Of a DNA stretch of 64,000 nucleotides, positions 61,385 to 64,000 are shown one piece after another. Made by a program: the position numbers and the translations under genes. The stretch comes from Pneumocystis sp. 'macacae' (taxonomy: Eukaryota > Ascomycota > Pneumocystomycetes > Pneumocystales > Pneumocystaceae): the NCBI GenBank assembly GCA_018127085.1, contig CM030727.1, positions 372,001 to 436,000 of the forward strand. The letters run 5' to 3'. Positions within the stretch are counted from its first letter, which is position 1; every line of letters begins with the position of its first letter. The notes under the pieces were generated by a model, which saw only the letters and a list, made by a program, of their open reading frames with translations, had not been told where the DNA came from and did no database searches.

Positions 61385-62435
61385 CTATAATTCATCTATT
61401 TTTTGGGTTTCTAAAACAATATTCTTATTGTTTTCTTTTAATAAATTTTCTTGATTATCGATTTTACAGTGCTTATTCCCTTTTTTGTTCCGAGATTTTG
61501 CATGATTATCATCTCTTTTTCTCTTATTATTGTTGTTTCCGCACAGTTTGCTATTAAATTCCATTTCTTTAAAAGCGTTAAATTTTGTTTTTTTTTTCTT
61601 AGATTTGTTTCCAGAGTTCGCTGACTTCATATCTATATATTCCTGTTTTGACATGATCAGAAGATCTTTTCCATTGTATTGAGGTTTTGGTTCTATTTTA
61701 AGAAAATTTTCTTTGAATTCTAATTCAGCAAATTCACAAAATGCGGATCCCTTGAAATTTTTGATTAGAATACATTGTTTCTGTTTATTTTTAAATACCT
61801 TGAACGTTCCATCATCTTCTCTACGAAGTCTCACAACATTAATTTTTCCATATTTTTTAAAGAAGTTTTCAATATCTATTTGACTGGTTTTTGTCTCTTC
61901 ACCAAATCCTTTAACATAGACACTTCGCTTAATATAGGCATTCTTTTCACTTTCCCCAGGCTTTACCAATGGGATTTTTCGTCTTACATATTCACCGTTT
62001 TCACTTATTTCTAAAAGATTTTTACTTGTACGTAATGCTTTGACAATCGCTTCTATAGGGCGAAAACGACGCATTCTTTTAAATTTAGAAATTAACTCAA
62101 TAGAAACCCATCCATCATTTTTCTGAGACGTATTCCATAAAAACTTATCAAAAGGAAGGTTTGAATCTGAAAAATAAAACTCTACTTGCTGAAGAATAGC
62201 TACAGAAGCTGTGAATCTCCAATATTATTACCTAAAAGGCTTACCTTCTGGATCATCAGTTTCTGGAAAGTCTGACAAATCCAAAAGATTTTTTTTACGG
62301 ACTTTTTTTTCACTTTTTACCGGTATTTTTCCATTTTGCAATTCTTGTGTTTTTTCACAAGATATATTTGGTTCTGCTATTATTCTGGTTTTTATTATAA
62401 TTTCTCTCAAAATATACTTTAAAATAACCTCTCAT
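61385..62435 (-). CDS. LHP1: La protein (Lhp1), RNA polymerase III transcript chaperone
   Basis: La binds UUU-OH ends of nascent polymerase III transcripts. Start at 62435 with a 7-base first exon, then AEPNISCEKTQELQNGKIPV. The La motif is split by an intron at about 62211-62240: QVEFYFSDSNLPFDKFLWNT, GWVSIELISKFKRMRRFRPI and EAIVKALRTSKNLLEISENG. The RRM follows: RSVYVKGFGEETKTSQIDIE, FKKYGKINVVRLRREDDGTF, and, across an intron, KGSAFCEFAELEFKENFL. The C-terminus is a basic Lys/Asn-rich tail (SGNKSKKKKTKFNAFKEMEF) carrying nuclear localisation-like sequence, ending IDEL. Length about 305 residues, as for yeast Lhp1. Divergent from the GSKIP gene by 105 bases. Confidence 0.92.
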
Positions 62436-62540
62436 TATCCAAAAAATGTATTTTTTCTTCTACTGTAACACTCATTTCACTTATTTAACTTTTTTACGTT
62501 GCATGTGCAGTCTTCGATCAAACTTAGTGTTTAATATTTT

Positions 62541-62846
62541 ATGGAAACACATTTGTTTGTTCAAGAATGTAATAACTTTTGTAAAGAAAATAGAAAAAGA
62601 TTTAAAACTGTATCTGTCTGTGTGGAGAATCATACAATTAGTATTGTTACATTAGAAGAACAAGAAATTTATGTTCAATGGACAATCTCAGGATGGATGA
62701 TACTAACTATAGCGGGTAAATCAACGGGATTTGAAAAAAAAGCATATGAAAGTTTAGAAACGCTTCTTAAGAATGTAAGCTCAAGGTTTGATGAGCAATG
62801 GATTGGTGATTTGTTGAAGAAACTATTAAAATATGAAAATGCTTAG
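62541..62846 (+). CDS. GSKIP-domain (DUF727) small protein
   Basis: This is an intronless 101-residue frame. HTISIVTLEEQEIYVQWTIS, GWMILTIAGKSTGFEKKAYE and SLETLLKNVSSRFDEQWIGD followed by LLKKLLKYENA fit the fold pattern of the GSKIP/DUF727 domain: two strands, a G-W/L-x-V hydrophobic strand, then helices with S-L-x-x-L-L-x-x-x-S-x-x-(F/Y). In animals GSKIP binds GSK3 and PKA; the same domain is at the N-terminus of Clu1/Tif31. The role of stand-alone fungal members is not clear. Pattern-based, moderate confidence in the family, good confidence that it is a gene. Confidence 0.6.
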   Translation: METHLFVQECNNFCKENRKRFKTVSVCVENHTISIVTLEEQEIYVQWTISGWMILTIAGKSTGFEKKAYESLETLLKNVSSRFDEQWIGDLLKKLLKYENA

Positions 62847-64000
62847 ATCTCAGAGTGCAAAATAAGTTTCTGGTCAAATGGAAAGAAGAAGGTTTTAAAG
62901 ATGATGGAATATATATATATATAATTTGCTAAACAAAATTATTGAAGCAGTCAAAATTACTTTTGAATCTAAATTTCTTGAAATTATATATATTGAGTTA
63001 TATACAAGATTCAATTATTTTTATAAAATAGAAAATGTGCATTTTTTTGAGATAATATTCCAGAAAGTTGGAAGCTTAGATACTTTATATAATATTTGAA
63101 ATGGTTTTAAAAATGCAATTAGTATTGTTTGAAACATATTTAATAAAAAGTGATTTTAAAAATATAAATTCTTATATATAATATTCAAATGATTGTTAAG
63201 AATATTATAAATCTTTTAAAAATAAAACAAAAAATATAAATTTTTTCGTGATAAGTATTTTAAAATTCAAATATACTAATATATTTCTAGCGAATTATTT
63301 TTATTAAACATATCTAATTTATATATTAATATTTATTAATGTGAATATAGAACCGTTTCAATTTGCTATTAAATTTAGATTTCATTATCTTTGTTTTTCT
63401 TGTAAATTAAAAATATTATTTTATTTTCTATTAATATTTTAACTTGATACCATAATATTATAATATTAAAACACTTAAATATAATAATTTTTGCACTATA
63501 TTGTTGTGTTTGTTATGTATTTTATTCTAAATTGCCGTATTTCTGTATATTAAATATAAGTTAATGTTTTATACTTTTAAGTCAAATATGCTTTCTACAT
63601 TAATTGAATATCTTTCGTCATTAATAAGCATGTTATTAATTAAAATTTATAAACGTTAATAAGTTTCATTAAAAATATTAACTCTTTTAAAGATAAACAT
63701 ATTTCAGAATCCATTTTACATTAAACTTTTTGATTCATAGACACAATATTCAAAATAATAAAAACAACACATATCATTTCAAAACAAAATATATTCGTGC
63801 TGTACATGCAAAACAAAAAAACCGCTTATTGGTTTATACACACCCATAATCAATACATATATATCATTTAAATACTTAAAAAACATGCGTCATTTTGACA
63901 ACGTGCTTGATATATTTATTCTATTTGCTTTTAAAAATATAACAAAAATACCTACAAACATTTTATATTACATTAGAGCATTCTTGTTGAAAAAATCTAT
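62847..64000. other. AT-rich terminal region with a possible relic exon
   Basis: Mostly A/T-rich non-coding DNA. 62857-63099 contains a coding-like patch: VQNKFLVKWKEE, a possible 52-base GT-AG intron, then AVKITFESKFLEIIYIELYT to a stop at 63097. I could not find a start or a family. Beyond 63100 I see only low complexity, including CATGCAAAACAAAAAAACCG near 63807. No RNA gene, no telomeric repeat and no surface-glycoprotein gene are visible. Confidence 0.35.

Noticed and set aside
1..64000. Transposons, CRISPR arrays, tRNA or rRNA genes, telomeric repeats, major surface glycoprotein genes
   Set aside because: I looked for reverse-transcriptase or transposase motifs, terminal repeats, regular spacer-repeat arrays, T-loop GGTTCGA sequences and long Cys-rich glycoprotein frames, and found none that I could support.

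Overview
The window is a 64-kb piece of a nuclear fungal chromosome. Its base composition is very AT-rich (roughly 70% or more by eye). Genes are closely packed on both strands and interrupted by many very short GT-AG introns, mostly 40-60 bases, many with a recognisable TNCTAAC/TACTAAT-like branch sequence. The gene families (Sec31, Rsa4, Lsm1, Lsm4, Kre6/Skn1, Big1, Sif2/TBL1, Yta7/Abo1, Avl9, Exo70, mitochondrial aminoacyl-tRNA synthetases) point to an ascomycete. The composition, intron style and a CFEM-like surface protein fit a Taphrinomycotina fungus, most likely Pneumocystis. That assignment is inference from style; I could not run a search.

Layout, left to right. 0-7.7 kb: 3' end of mitochondrial PheRS (msf1), GrpE/Mge1 (minus), Sec31, and a RING-CH membrane E3. 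7.7-9.8 kb: an accessory-looking stretch with a putative secreted CFEM-like protein and, just upstream, a second signal-peptide-like exon pair. 9.8-18.3 kb: a LisH-WD40 TBL1/Sif2 protein (minus), a TMEM115/DUF1751 membrane protein, and a Yta7/ATAD2-type bromodomain AAA ATPase (minus). 19.3-25.2 kb: Lsm1, a Kre6/Skn1 beta-1,6-glucan protein, a tiny three-exon gene, and ribosomal protein L3. 25.6-31.6 kb: securin, Big1, Rsa4 (minus), and adrenodoxin reductase. 32.8-37.3 kb: an unrecognised 493-aa protein, Cmc2 (minus), mitochondrial TrpRS, and an unrecognised 202-aa protein. 37.5-49.3 kb, all minus: a LIM-C1-RhoGAP protein, a multi-KH RNA-binding protein, a Pro/His/Ser-rich protein and Avl9. 50.6-62.8 kb: glycogen phosphorylase, Exo70, a Clp1-like protein, mitochondrial malate dehydrogenase, Lsm4, the La protein (minus) and a small GSKIP-domain protein. 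The last 1.1 kb is AT-rich and mostly empty.

These are mainly housekeeping genes without operon logic, but some themes recur. Four genes serve mitochondrial protein synthesis, folding and assembly (PheRS, TrpRS, Mge1, Cmc2). Adrenodoxin reductase and malate dehydrogenase are also mitochondrial. Kre6/Skn1 and Big1 both belong to beta-1,6-glucan and cell-wall assembly and lie 4 kb apart. Sec31, Exo70 and Avl9 act along the secretory route. Lsm1 and Lsm4 belong to the same decay ring. Several gene pairs share very short divergent promoters (87 bp Cmc2/TrpRS, 105 bp La/GSKIP, 147 bp Rsa4/Arh1).

The parts most worth a second look are the CFEM-like locus (8.1-9.3 kb), a GC-enriched patch across the KH and Pro/His-rich genes (44.2-45.9 kb), the spliced mini-gene at 23.3-23.6 kb, the Clp1-like gene at 57.9 kb, and the ribosomal-protein-type promoter elements upstream of L3. 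Exon coordinates were worked out by hand from splice signals and reading-frame continuity. Where I could sum the exons, the total was a whole number of codons.
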